From a virus: 30,866 nt of DNA. How positions within the stretch are numbered: the first letter of the stretch is position 1; every line of letters starts with the position of its first letter. The position numbers and the translations under genes were made by a program. Below are positions 1 to 7,050 of the stretch, piece by piece. The notes beneath the pieces were generated by a model, which made no database searches, was not told the DNA's origin, and saw only the letters and a program-made list of their open reading frames with translations. The stretch is taken from IMG/VR virus record IMGVR_UViG_3300043436_001137, positions 1 to 30,866 of that record; one strand, given 5' to 3'.

Positions 1-1
1 T

Positions 2-37
2 AACTTCCCGGGTATTACTGTAAACCCTGCTTACTAA
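2..37 (+). CDS. C-terminal end of an upstream gene (partial)
   Basis: An open frame enters from the left edge and stops with TAA at 35-37, giving a C-terminus ending PGITVNPAY. A strong intrinsic terminator follows about 35 bases later, as expected at the end of a transcribed gene. The portal lies downstream and no major capsid protein is seen elsewhere, so this could be the capsid protein's end, but only eleven residues are visible and that is a guess from position. Confidence 0.4.
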   Translation, partial: NFPGITVNPAY

Positions 38-70
38 GAATTGTTTCCGTTTGTGTTCTTGTTGTATTGT

Positions 71-101
71 AAAGGGGGCAGGTTTACACTTGCCCCTTTT
101 T
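71..101 (+). terminator. Rho-independent terminator
   Basis: A 10-bp stem pairs 71-80 with 91-100 (one G-U pair). It can extend inward through 83/88, and its core is GGGGCA/TGCCCC. A run of five T follows at 97-101. It closes the upstream gene before the gene starting at 115. Confidence 0.85.
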
Positions 102-114
102 AAATAAAAGGCTA

Positions 115-504
115 ATGATCTACTTAAATACCAATACTGCTAATCAACAAGTGTATCTTTCATTAGATGAAGCACGGCAGTATTACAGCACAGCATTCAC
201 AAACTATCTTATTATTCTCACACACGAAGAGAATAGCACTACCGGGAACAAGCTTGCACAGGTTGCAACGATTGTTAGTGAATCGGTACGTGTAACACAT
301 CTGACTATTACCACGGTTGGCTTAACTTTGGCGGGTAGATACCGCTATGAAGTGTACGGCCAAAATTCTCCATCTAATACTAATCCGACAAACGCTGCTG
401 TTGTTGGTATTGTGGAGCGTGGGTATGCTGTTTTAAATGACAATACAAGTTGGTTTGATGTACCTATCAATACCATACCAAACGATATAATATATGAGCC
501 ATAA
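115..504 (+). CDS. Hypothetical phage structural-region protein, 129 aa
   Basis: This 129-residue protein has no signal peptide or membrane segment. It looks beta-rich, with alternating hydrophobic strands around residues 45-90 (RVTHLTITTVGL, YRYEVYGQN). The ATG at 115 follows the terminator by 13 bases. The gene overlaps the portal start by 11 bases, so the two are probably translated together. Position just before the portal in a head module suggests a virion or head-assembly role, but I do not recognise a named family and assign no function. Confidence 0.75.
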   Translation: MIYLNTNTANQQVYLSLDEARQYYSTAFTNYLIILTHEENSTTGNKLAQVATIVSESVRVTHLTITTVGLTLAGRYRYEVYGQNSPSNTNPTNAAVVGIVERGYAVLNDNTSWFDVPINTIPNDIIYEP

Positions 505-2428
505 CGAATCGAATATAGTATCCTTGAAGCTTAGTGAATACGTAGCTAAGAGCGATGCAGAGAAAGTAGACCGCAAAGGGTGGGTAAACTACGGTGACCA
601 AAACGATTTCCCGCAGTACCTGCGTGACCTATCACACGAATCACCAGTGCATGGTTCTCTCGTTGTGGCAATTGGTGATATGATTGCGGGTAAGGGTATA
701 CAGTCTGAGCAATATCAGGCTGAACTCGATGCACTTAATGTGGATACTTTGACCTACGCTTGTGCAAAGGATTTAAAGTTGTTTGGCGGTTTCTTCATTG
801 AAGTTATTTGGAGCAACGACCGCACGGTGATAAGCAAGCTAAACGCTATACCATTTGAAGAGTGCCGTATTGCAATCAGTCAAGAAGACGAAAGCGAGAT
901 TGGTATCTTCCATAGCTACGATTGGTCGAACATTCGAAAGAAGAAGAACACGCCTGAATTCATACCTAAGTACAACTACCTTACACGTACTGAAGAACCA
1001 CGCCAAATCTATTGGTGCTTCACATACACTGGTAGTGATTCCTACCCACGCCCTGACTATTGGTCTGCTATCAACTACATTGAGTTAGATAAGCAGATTT
1101 CAATCTTCCATATCAACCAAATAAGCAACGGTCTTTTCCCTTCTACTATCATCAACTTCTACAACGGGCAGGCAACGCCTGAGCAGAAGCAGCAAATGAT
1201 GATGGACTGGGAGAACAAGATGAGTGGCGCACGTAATGCAGGCAAGGTGGTTATGTTCTTCAACGAACGTGATCAACCAAAGACTGAGATTACACCATTC
1301 CCCGTAAACGATGCGGACAAGCAGTATCAACTGATGGATACTACCGCACAGCAAAAAATTATTACTGCACACCGTGTTACTACTCCGCTGCTTTTTGGTA
1401 TCAGAGAAACATCAGGATTTGGTAGCAACAAAGATGAGATGGCTACGGGTCTTGAGATATTCAATAAGCAAGTGATTGAGCCGTATCAGGCTATGATTAA
1501 CCATAGCATTGAAGAACTACTCAGCAATCAATTGCCGGGTGTAACCTTTGAGATTGTACCTAACACACCACTTGCTGTTGAAGAAGCGGAAGTTATTGCA
1601 GATACAACGGGCGGAACTACTGCCGATGTTGCTGCTACTGCCTTGAATGGTGCGCAGATTACATCGCTTGTAGATATTGTGATGCAAAGTGCAGCGGGTG
1701 CTGTGCCAGTGTCAAGTGCTAAGGCAATCGTGCAAGCTGCATTCCCAACATTGCCTGCTGCAACGGTCGATGCAATATTTGCTGATGTGTTACCCGGCAC
1801 ACTACAACCAACTGAAGTGATTCAATCGAGTGTTGAGTTAAAAAAAAAAGATGATAGCACAGCAGGAGATGCATTGATTGCATTAGGTGAAGATGCATCT
1901 GAAGACTGGATATTGATTGATGCATACAACGCAGATGAAGAAATTGAACACGAGTTTGCGGTGCGTACGGGGGCGGCAAGACCAGGCGCAAAGAGTAGGC
2001 AAGATGCTATTGTCGATGGCAAATACTTTATTACTCGTTACGTTTACGCAGGTGAGTTTAGGCATGATAATATGCGCCCATTCTGTCGCAAGATGCTTGA
2101 GGCAGGCAAACTCTACCGCATGGAAGATATTGAGGCAATGGAGTTTGTTGATGTAAATCCCGGATGGGGCCCTAATGGGTCTGATTTTTACGACATTAAA
2201 AGGTTTAAGGGCGGCGGGAACTGCAAACATTTCTTTGAAAAAAGGGTGTTCATTGATGCGAAAGGTGCGAAGATTAACCCTAATGACCCTGATGCTAAAC
2301 GTATCGCTGTGGCATTAGCTGAACGCATGGGTTATAAAGTACGCAATCCGTTATACGTAGCACAGCTACCAGAAGACATGCCCAATCGTGGCTTCTTACC
2401 AACCAATCCTATTTACGGCAATCAATAA
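494..2428 (+). CDS. Phage portal protein with an extra C-terminal domain
   Basis: At 644 residues this is long for a siphophage portal. Residues about 1-445 look like a Bacteroidota-phage portal: a GDQNDFPQYL segment near the start, a helix-rich middle, and a low-complexity Ala/Thr/Val-rich tail near 370-440. The portal forms the dodecameric ring through which DNA is packaged and to which the tail attaches. Residues about 490-644 form a second domain with motifs RTGAARPGAKSRQD, FCRKMLEAGKLYRMEDI, NPGWG and KGGGNCKHFFEKRVF. I recall similar segments in Bacteroidota phage head-morphogenesis proteins, often beside XkdF-like protease domains; its function is not known to me. The junction is a Lys-Lys-Lys stretch encoded by ten consecutive A. 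The start overlaps the upstream gene by 11 bases and the connector gene follows 8 bases after the stop. The portal call is firm; the C-terminal call is descriptive only. Confidence 0.85.
   Translation: MSHNESNIVSLKLSEYVAKSDAEKVDRKGWVNYGDQNDFPQYLRDLSHESPVHGSLVVAIGDMIAGKGIQSEQYQAELDALNVDTLTYACAKDLKLFGGFFIEVIWSNDRTVISKLNAIPFEECRIAISQEDESEIGIFHSYDWSNIRKKKNTPEFIPKYNYLTRTEEPRQIYWCFTYTGSDSYPRPDYWSAINYIELDKQISIFHINQISNGLFPSTIINFYNGQATPEQKQQMMMDWENKMSGARNAGKVVMFFNERDQPKTEITPFPVNDADKQYQLMDTTAQQKIITAHRVTTPLLFGIRETSGFGSNKDEMATGLEIFNKQVIEPYQAMINHSIEELLSNQLPGVTFEIVPNTPLAVEEAEVIADTTGGTTADVAATALNGAQITSLVDIVMQSAAGAVPVSSAKAIVQAAFPTLPAATVDAIFADVLPGTLQPTEVIQSSVELKKKDDSTAGDALIALGEDASEDWILIDAYNADEEIEHEFAVRTGAARPGAKSRQDAIVDGKYFITRYVYAGEFRHDNMRPFCRKMLEAGKLYRMEDIEAMEFVDVNPGWGPNGSDFYDIKRFKGGGNCKHFFEKRVFIDAKGAKINPNDPDAKRIAVALAERMGYKVRNPLYVAQLPEDMPNRGFLPTNPIYGNQ
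1840..1849 (+). other. Ten-A run at the portal/C-terminal-domain junction (possible slippage site)
   Basis: The zero frame reads TTA AAA AAA AAA GAT. A -1 slip reaches TGA at 1852-1854 almost at once, and a +1 slip also stops within about ten codons. Slippage would therefore release a portal of about 450 residues without the extra domain. The run is visible; its use is inference. Confidence 0.4.
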
Positions 2429-2436
2429 TTACAACT

Positions 2437-3006
2437 ATGGCAGAAGTACTTTTAATATCAGAGAACTACATAAAGAAATACACCACCGTAAATGGTAGTG
2501 TTGACCCGAACATACTCTATCCATCGGTATATCTTGCACAGGATAAGTGGCTGTTACCATTTCTTGGTACTGACTTGCTCAACAAGATTAAGACCGATGT
2601 AGCAAATAACACCATTGCGGGTAACTATCAGATACTACTTGAGGATTACATCCAAAAGATGTTGCTTTGGTGGGTGATGGTAGATGTTACGCCTAACCTT
2701 TGTTACCGCATGGACAATGGCACGCTGGTACAACGTCAATCTGAGGACACCGTACCCGTGTCGGATGTGGTTATGAAGGACATGATTGACCGTGCAAGGC
2801 AAAACGCAGAGCATTACACCACTTTGCTCGTTGATTACCTATGTGCAAACACAAGTTTGTTCCCGGAATACTCAACTGCGCAATGGCCTGATAGATCACC
2901 ACGAACAGATGTGACTAACACGCTCAACTACCAGTTCAGCACAGGCAATACATCCACATCCTTTCGTCCTACCTACTCACGTAACATTATCAATCGCATA
3001 CCATGA
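2437..3006 (+). CDS. Head-tail connector/adaptor-like protein (DUF6712-like)
   Basis: This 189-residue protein begins with ISENYIKKYTTVNGSVDPN, followed by LAQDKWLLPFLGTDLLNKI and a mostly helical middle (EDYIQKMLLWWVMVD). That layout is typical of the DUF6712 family of Bacteroidota phages, which sits directly after the portal and is thought to be the gp6-like adaptor joining portal to tail. The C-terminus from about residue 145 is polar and rich in Ser, Thr and Asn. The gene starts 8 bases after the portal stop, and its TGA overlaps the next ATG (ATGA). Family assignment rests on recalled pattern and position, not on a search. Confidence 0.7.
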   Translation: MAEVLLISENYIKKYTTVNGSVDPNILYPSVYLAQDKWLLPFLGTDLLNKIKTDVANNTIAGNYQILLEDYIQKMLLWWVMVDVTPNLCYRMDNGTLVQRQSEDTVPVSDVVMKDMIDRARQNAEHYTTLLVDYLCANTSLFPEYSTAQWPDRSPRTDVTNTLNYQFSTGNTSTSFRPTYSRNIINRIP

Positions 3007-3125
3007 GTGAAAAGAAGACACTGAAACAAGATTACACCGAACGCTTACGCAAGTATGAGCGTGAGTTGTCACTAAAACTACGTGCAAATGGCAACAAAGA
3101 AGCAGCCAAACCCACAACCAAATAA
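3003..3125 (+). CDS. Small basic protein, 40 aa
   Basis: This ORF starts at the ATGA overlap with the preceding connector gene and encodes 40 residues beginning MSEKKTLKQDYTERLRKYER, strongly charged and probably one helix. It overlaps the next gene by 38 bases in another frame. Stop-start coupling and Lys/Arg/Glu-rich helical composition argue for a real gene. Function unknown. It could be a small capsid- or connector-associated peptide. Confidence 0.55.
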   Translation: MSEKKTLKQDYTERLRKYERELSLKLRANGNKEAAKPTTK

Positions 3126-3510
3126 GCCTGAAGGCGTAGACTTTAAGAAGCTACGTTACAAGCTTGAACTATTCGATGGATTCTGGTCGATACCACTTGC
3201 CTTTTTGCTGTTTGCTGTATCGGGTACGGTATCCGTTGCCTACTTTGGTGATGCGCTAATAAGTACGGAGTATATTCAATTTGTTATACTTGCTGCACTT
3301 GTTATGGTCTTTGCCAATTTCGTTGTTTTTTTGGGCATCAGATTCAATTTTCGGGCATTGCAAAAGGAGATATATAACAAGGAAGTCAAGTATGAAATAA
3401 ATACCTATCTAACCACATGGCAAAAGGTTGTCTTATACCTGCTCTTATATGCGTTCTACTTTGCTGCATACCTGTATATCTTACACATGCTGATGACGGT
3501 TACTGCGTAA
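3088..3510 (+). CDS. Membrane protein, holin candidate, 140 aa
   Basis: A polar Lys/Pro/Gln-rich N-terminus of about 30 residues is followed by three hydrophobic segments: about 34-54 (IPLAFLLFAVSGTVSVAYF), 62-82 (FVILAALVMVFANFVVFLG) and 111-132 (VVLYLLLYAFYFAAYLYIL). I chose ATG at 3088 (MATKKQPN); a GTG two codons earlier is possible. Three membrane spans, small size and position directly before a CHAP-like endolysin and a spanin-like pair make it a holin candidate, by context only. Its last 94 bases are overlapped by the endolysin reading frame. Confidence 0.65.
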   Translation: MATKKQPNPQPNKPEGVDFKKLRYKLELFDGFWSIPLAFLLFAVSGTVSVAYFGDALISTEYIQFVILAALVMVFANFVVFLGIRFNFRALQKEIYNKEVKYEINTYLTTWQKVVLYLLLYAFYFAAYLYILHMLMTVTA

Positions 3511-3995
3511 GGGTAACCTCAGCTGCGTTTGTGGGTATAAAGGAGAAAGGCGGCAATAACATGGGCTTTAATGACAAGGCTCTGCATGTTCTTATGAAGC
3601 AGGAAGGGTGGAAACCCGGCTATGCGTGGTGTTCATTCTTTGTCATGGCTATGCTCAACGAGTGCGGCATACCTAACACCATCACAGGTTGGTCACCTAC
3701 TGCATACAATCGCAACGATGTAATCTTTACAGATGGCAAATTCTTACAAGCATTCAGCGATAAGGATGTGCTAGTGATGACACTTAGTTACAACTCATTT
3801 AAGGGTAAGCGATACAAAGGCATTGGTCACACTGGTATAGTGGACAAGGTATCAAAGTATTCAGTGCGCACGATTGAAGGCAACACCAATGAGCAGGGCA
3901 TGAGAGATAGTCGCACACGCGATGGGGTGTACTATAAGATTCGCCCACTAACCAAAAACTTACACATAACACGATGGGGGAAGACTACAATATAA
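3417..3995 (+). CDS. CHAP-like endolysin with possible N-terminal signal/anchor
   Basis: The catalytic domain starts near residue 34 with the run AAFVGIKEKGGNN, typical of phage CHAP/NlpC-like amidases. Cys72 (AWCSFF), His138 (GIGHTG) and Glu154 (IEGNTN) are the expected Cys-His-acid catalytic set. It would cleave host peptidoglycan. The only ATG in frame upstream of the domain is at 3417, inside the preceding membrane-protein gene. Its first 25 residues (MAKGCLIPALICVLLCC and on to THA) read like a signal peptide or signal anchor. Overlap with a gene for transmembrane helices can produce hydrophobic frames by chance, so a non-ATG start near 3500-3530 cannot be excluded. The 3' end overlaps the spanin-like gene by 22 bases. 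Confidence 0.75.
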   Translation: MAKGCLIPALICVLLCCIPVYLTHADDGYCVRVTSAAFVGIKEKGGNNMGFNDKALHVLMKQEGWKPGYAWCSFFVMAMLNECGIPNTITGWSPTAYNRNDVIFTDGKFLQAFSDKDVLVMTLSYNSFKGKRYKGIGHTGIVDKVSKYSVRTIEGNTNEQGMRDSRTRDGVYYKIRPLTKNLHITRWGKTTI

Positions 3996-4393
3996 AAATT
4001 ATCGGAGGTTTTATAGGCGGTATTATTTTTTGGTATTTGATTATTACAAGTTATCAATCATGTAACCGTCAAATAAGCAATCCCGCTGTGGATAGGCTAA
4101 ACACAATAAATGATAGCTTATATCAGGTAATCGAATCAAATAACATTTTGATGGATTCATTATTTCAAAAGATTGATTCCCTACAGGTCGAACAAGACAC
4201 CATCATTCAACAGCAACAAATCACCAATGAAATTTACCGAAATGAAACTTACAACATTCTTTCTGCTACTCCTTCTGCTACCAACAATCAGTTCCGCACA
4301 ACGCTCAAAAAATCGGACAGCCTACTTAAAGCAGGATTTTACACCCGAACTTACAACCTACGATCTACAACTTTTCAATCTCAATTACAATAG
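3974..4393 (+). CDS. Rz-like inner-membrane spanin candidate
   Basis: This 139-residue protein has an N-terminal membrane anchor at about residues 8-26 (IIGGFIGGIIFWYLIITSY). A polar, Gln/Asp/Asn-rich stretch with heptad-like hydrophobics follows at 40-85 (LNTINDSLYQVIESNN, LMDSLFQKIDSLQVEQD), predicted coiled coil. That is the layout of i-spanins, which span the periplasm to fuse inner and outer membranes at lysis. The next gene starts inside it in another frame, as in Rz/Rz1 pairs, and it follows the endolysin. Sequence divergence in spanins is high, so the call rests on architecture and position. Confidence 0.6.
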   Translation: MGEDYNIKIIGGFIGGIIFWYLIITSYQSCNRQISNPAVDRLNTINDSLYQVIESNNILMDSLFQKIDSLQVEQDTIIQQQQITNEIYRNETYNILSATPSATNNQFRTTLKKSDSLLKAGFYTRTYNLRSTTFQSQLQ

Positions 4394-4682
4394 CATGTTG
4401 TATTGGTATGGCACTGCCTTGGAAATAGACAGCCTTTACCAACTTGAGAAGCTGAAGGTGGGTTATTACTCCAAGATAACGGGCATTCAAGCAGATAGTT
4501 ATGAAACATTGCAGGCTATCTACGCCAATAAGCAGGCTATTGAAAAGGCTTTGGATGCTGAGAAAGACGATGAGATTAAGCAACTGAAGCAACGCAACAG
4601 ACGGTTAATATTTTCCAACACTGCACTAACATTTGGAATAACTGCCATAGCTTTTTCTACTATATATTTTACACTGTTATAA
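4242..4682 (+). CDS. Secreted partner nested in the Rz-like gene (outer spanin candidate)
   Basis: I chose ATG 4242 because it opens a clean signal peptide, MKLTTFFLLLLLLPTISSAQ, with likely cleavage after SSA; ATG 4227 is also possible. About 146 residues are encoded. The mature part is polar, with a charged coiled-coil-like stretch near residues 95-120 (LDAEKDDEIKQLKQRNRR) and a C-terminal hydrophobic segment at about 124-145. No lipobox cysteine is seen, unlike classical Rz1, so it would be held by the C-terminal segment instead. It overlaps the upstream gene by 152 bases in a different frame. A spanin role is inferred from nesting; a unimolecular or unrelated periplasmic factor is possible. 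Confidence 0.55.
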   Translation: MKLTTFFLLLLLLPTISSAQRSKNRTAYLKQDFTPELTTYDLQLFNLNYNSMLYWYGTALEIDSLYQLEKLKVGYYSKITGIQADSYETLQAIYANKQAIEKALDAEKDDEIKQLKQRNRRLIFSNTALTFGITAIAFSTIYFTLL

Positions 4683-4683
4683 A

Positions 4684-5007
4684 ATGGACTTTCAACCAAG
4701 AGATTTAGTGACCATAGTCGGTGGTGCAATATCACTCACGGGTTTGTACTACGCATTGAAAAGGGATGTGGTAAAGGTTAGCACATCACTAAAGACCGTT
4801 GAATCATATCACAAAAGGGAAGTTACCATGCTTGCTGAATCGATTAAGGATACCAAAGAAGAATTCAATACTAAACTGACCGCTATGAAAGAAGAACAAA
4901 ACAAGGCTATCGATAAGCTCGAAAGTAAGATAGACACCATAGCTACTCAGAACATTCAGATATCGAACAACCTCGCAGAATTGACAGGGTACTTGCGGGG
5001 CAAATAA
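4684..5007 (+). CDS. Membrane-anchored coiled-coil protein (XhlA-like), 107 aa
   Basis: A hydrophobic stretch at about residues 8-25 (LVTIVGGAISLTGLYYAL) is followed by a long charged region (AESIKDTKEEFNTKLTAMK, KAIDKLESKIDTIATQN) with heptad spacing to the end. A small membrane anchor plus coiled coil is common in phage lysis cassettes, as in the XhlA hemolysin family, though in XhlA the membrane segment is C-terminal. It starts one base after the preceding stop and ends 7 bases before the phosphoesterase. It may be an accessory holin; function not proven. Confidence 0.6.
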   Translation: MDFQPRDLVTIVGGAISLTGLYYALKRDVVKVSTSLKTVESYHKREVTMLAESIKDTKEEFNTKLTAMKEEQNKAIDKLESKIDTIATQNIQISNNLAELTGYLRGK

Positions 5008-5014
5008 CCGCCTC

Positions 5015-6070
5015 ATGACTAAAGCTAAATACCTTCATGTATATCTTGAGATTCAAAATCAGGAAGGTGTACTGAATGAGCGCATCCGTCAAGCGATGCA
5101 ACGCCACAACATCACCATGACCTTCAAAGGTTTTCAACGTATGTACGTTGCGTGGCGGCAAAGGCAAAGAAACAACCCTGAAAAAGCAATCGTGCAGCAG
5201 CAGGTTGCATACGCACCGGGTAAACTTCAGCAGCTTGAAACAAAGCTAAACGGATTTAGCAGCATACTTGATGAGCTTGCACCATCGGAATCTAATCCAC
5301 TTGACCTGCCACCATCGCAGGAAGCAAACTACAAACCTTATAAGCTACCGATTAACCACAACAACATCTTGTTGCTGTCGGATATTCACGTGCCATACCA
5401 TAACATTCAGGCATTGACACTGGCATTGAAGTATGGACTGGAGAATGACGTGAATACTATCCTGCTCAATGGGGATATCATAGACTTCTATGCTATTAGT
5501 CGCTTTGAGAAAGACCCACGCAAACGCAACTTCGGGCATGAGGTATTGATGACAAGGCAGTTCCTGCAAACACTACGCAAGCTATTCCCAAATGCTGCCA
5601 TCTATTACAAGTGTGGCAATCACGATGTGCGTTATGATCACTACATCATGCGGAATGCACCTGACCTTTTGGGCATGAATGAGTTTAGCTTTGAGAGTTT
5701 GATGAAGCTTGATGAGTTAAACATTACGTTCATCCCGGATAAGCAGATAATACACGCAGGTAAGTTGACCATCTTACACGGGCATGAGTTAGGTGCATCG
5801 GTATTTAGTCCCGTAAACATCGCACGTGGTTTGTTCTTGCGTGCAAAGGACAGCGCATTGTGCGGACACCATCATCAGGCAAGTGAACACACTGAGCCGA
5901 ATATAAATGGCAAGCTAACAACATGCTGGAGTGTGGCGTGCCTATGCGAATTACACCCCGATTACATGCCCATTAACAAACACCACCACGGATTTGCACA
6001 CGTGCGGGTTATGGACACTGGTGAGTTTGAGGTGAACAACTACCGCATCGTCAATGGCAAGATTCGATAA
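5015..6070 (+). CDS. Calcineurin-like metallophosphoesterase
   Basis: Residues 1-115 are a charged region with a possible small HTH (AMQRHNITMTFKGFQRMY). From about residue 118 the full metallophosphoesterase signature appears in order: Asp123-x-His125 (LLLSDIHVP), GDIID with Asp154, GNHD at 201-204, HGHE and GHHHQ. These residues hold the two metal ions. Substrates in this superfamily include nucleotides, nucleic acids and proteins, and the sequence does not tell which. It is the last gene of the first rightward unit, after the lysis genes and just before a terminator. The N-terminal region may target the enzyme to DNA or another partner; that is inference. The enzymatic class is secure. Confidence 0.9.
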   Translation: MTKAKYLHVYLEIQNQEGVLNERIRQAMQRHNITMTFKGFQRMYVAWRQRQRNNPEKAIVQQQVAYAPGKLQQLETKLNGFSSILDELAPSESNPLDLPPSQEANYKPYKLPINHNNILLLSDIHVPYHNIQALTLALKYGLENDVNTILLNGDIIDFYAISRFEKDPRKRNFGHEVLMTRQFLQTLRKLFPNAAIYYKCGNHDVRYDHYIMRNAPDLLGMNEFSFESLMKLDELNITFIPDKQIIHAGKLTILHGHELGASVFSPVNIARGLFLRAKDSALCGHHHQASEHTEPNINGKLTTCWSVACLCELHPDYMPINKHHHGFAHVRVMDTGEFEVNNYRIVNGKIR

Positions 6071-6074
6071 ATGA

Positions 6075-6103
6075 AAAGACCCCACCGTTGCAGGGTCTTT
6101 CCT
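6075..6103 (+). terminator. Rho-independent terminator
   Basis: An 8-bp perfect stem pairs AAAGACCC (6075-6082) with GGGTCTTT (6093-6100) around a 10-base loop, starting 5 bases after the phosphoesterase stop. The T-rich end is short (TTTCC), so efficiency is uncertain. As the stem ends in A and T runs it could also work on the opposite strand for leftward transcripts. Confidence 0.75.
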
Positions 6104-6134
6104 CAATCAAATAACAAAAAACAATTTAAAGACG

Positions 6135-6169
6135 GTGTATTGATTACACACAAAACCGTTGTAAATATA
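6135..6169 (+). promoter_or_regulatory. Weak promoter candidate with GTGTA-N5-TACAC dyad
   Basis: TTG at 6140-6142 is followed after 19 bases by TAAATATA (6162-6169), a poor match to TAnnTTTG. A perfect dyad GTGTA-TTGAT-TACAC (6135-6149) covers the TTG. The gene downstream starts at 6175, so a transcript from here would have almost no leader. Confidence 0.35.
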
Positions 6170-6174
6170 GCACA

Positions 6175-6420
6175 ATGAAACGCAAGCCACATCCAAAAGT
6201 TGTACATCGCAAGTTAGGCCGTGAACGTGCGGATGGTTTGTACTGCGATAACGTCATTGAGATTGACCCAACGCTACCACCTATGCGCTACCTTATCGTG
6301 TTAATCCATGAGTATCTTCATCACATTCAACCTGAGTGGAGCGAAGAGAAGGTGGATGCTGAAGGTGAGGCACTGGGTAGGTTCCTGTGGAAGCATGGCT
6401 ATCGCAAGGTGCAGCAGTAA
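6175..6420 (+). CDS. Mini-zincin: small HExxH putative metallopeptidase
   Basis: The protein is only 81 residues. It carries LIHEYLHHIQPEW with His45, Glu46 and His49 as a zincin HExxH site, followed by acidic residues (Asp61, Glu63, Glu65 in VDAEGEAL) that could give the third ligand. The C-terminus LGRFLWKHGYR resembles the end of small phage HEALH-type proteins whose pattern is an HExxH helix, an acidic stretch and a LLW..GY tail. Function in those phages is unknown to me. It stands alone between the terminator and a convergent gene whose stop codon abuts its own with no gap. Confidence 0.7.
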   Translation: MKRKPHPKVVHRKLGRERADGLYCDNVIEIDPTLPPMRYLIVLIHEYLHHIQPEWSEEKVDAEGEALGRFLWKHGYRKVQQ

Positions 6421-6642
6421 TTAAAACCTACCTGTTAAACCTTCATCATGTAATGCGTTGTGCATCCAGTCCCGGATGCGACCAAGCATCTTGTATTCTT
6501 CTGCTGTTAGTTCTTCATGCTTTTCCATATTGCCCATGTATTCTAACACATCTGCAATCATATCAAAATACTTTACACCATTGACAGCGCAATCAAATGC
6601 GTGTTGGTCTTTATTCAATTCAAATGTTAGTGTTGCTTTCAT
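6421..6642 (-). CDS. Small conserved phage protein, 73 aa
   Basis: It begins MKATLTFELNKDQHAFDCA, a beginning I recognise from small proteins of unknown function in many phages (MKATLxFxLPED...F..A). A helical region rich in charged residues follows. It is the last gene of the leftward block, and its ATG overlaps the upstream gene's TGA (ATGA). Convergent with the mini-zincin, with no intergenic space. Confidence 0.75.
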   Translation of the reverse strand: MKATLTFELNKDQHAFDCAVNGVKYFDMIADVLEYMGNMEKHEELTAEEYKMLGRIRDWMHNALHDEGLTGRF

Positions 6643-6809
6643 AGATACTTTGTGTCTTTGGTTATTGTAAATAGGTCTTTGTTTACGGCTTTGATTTTAT
6701 TGTATACATTATCTTTAATGTACTTTGTTTTTGCATTAGCGTACATGCTCAATAGAACAACACGTTCCTGCCGTAAATCATCAAGCGGTAGTAACTTTCT
6801 TTTGGGCAT
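6639..6809 (-). CDS. Small basic protein, 56 aa
   Basis: The frame runs from ATG at 6809 to TGA at 6639-6641 and encodes 56 residues beginning MPKRKLLPLDDLRQERVVLL, rich in Lys and Tyr towards the end (AKTKYIKDNVYNKI). It overlaps the upstream gene's 3' end by 29 bases and the downstream start by ATGA, like its neighbours. That packing and the absence of any other gene between them support it. Function unknown; the charge would suit nucleic-acid binding. Confidence 0.6.
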   Translation of the reverse strand: MPKRKLLPLDDLRQERVVLLSMYANAKTKYIKDNVYNKIKAVNKDLFTITKDTKYL

Positions 6810-7050
6810 TGAGTTTCAGTATTTCGTTTTTTACGTGCAAGTAGTACGCCTTGACCGAGTAGTATTCCCCGGTACCTTCGAAGTCATTCACGATGTCATC
6901 AGGTGCGTTTGCCAGTGCTTCATCTACGCAATACAACGCGCAGTTGATTGCTTTGAAATGCACCTGTGCTAATTGGCCTTCCTGCGATTCACCTTCGACT
7001 ATATCAAAATAGTTCGAGTACAGTTGCCATGCCTTGTCTTTTGCTTTCAT
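6781..7050 (-). CDS. Small phage protein with CVDEAL motif, 89 aa
   Basis: The pattern MKAKDKAWQLYSNYFDI, then INCALYCVDEALANAP, then EYYSVKAYYLHVKNEI matches a small protein family common in Bacteroidota prophages, which I recall as K.KA..L...F, A..CVDE.L, and YW..VK.EI. Function unknown. Its ATG overlaps the stop of the upstream gene (ATGA), so it is part of the same transcript. Confidence 0.7.
   Translation of the reverse strand: MKAKDKAWQLYSNYFDIVEGESQEGQLAQVHFKAINCALYCVDEALANAPDDIVNDFEGTGEYYSVKAYYLHVKNEILKLNAQKKVTTA

Noticed and set aside
1883-2230. Leftward open frame of 115 codons in the portal gene
   Set aside because: No leader or coupling, and it lies opposite conserved motifs of the portal extension.
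3082-3087. GTG at 3082 as start of the membrane protein
   Set aside because: ATG 3088 is two codons away and the added residues carry no signal; ATG preferred.
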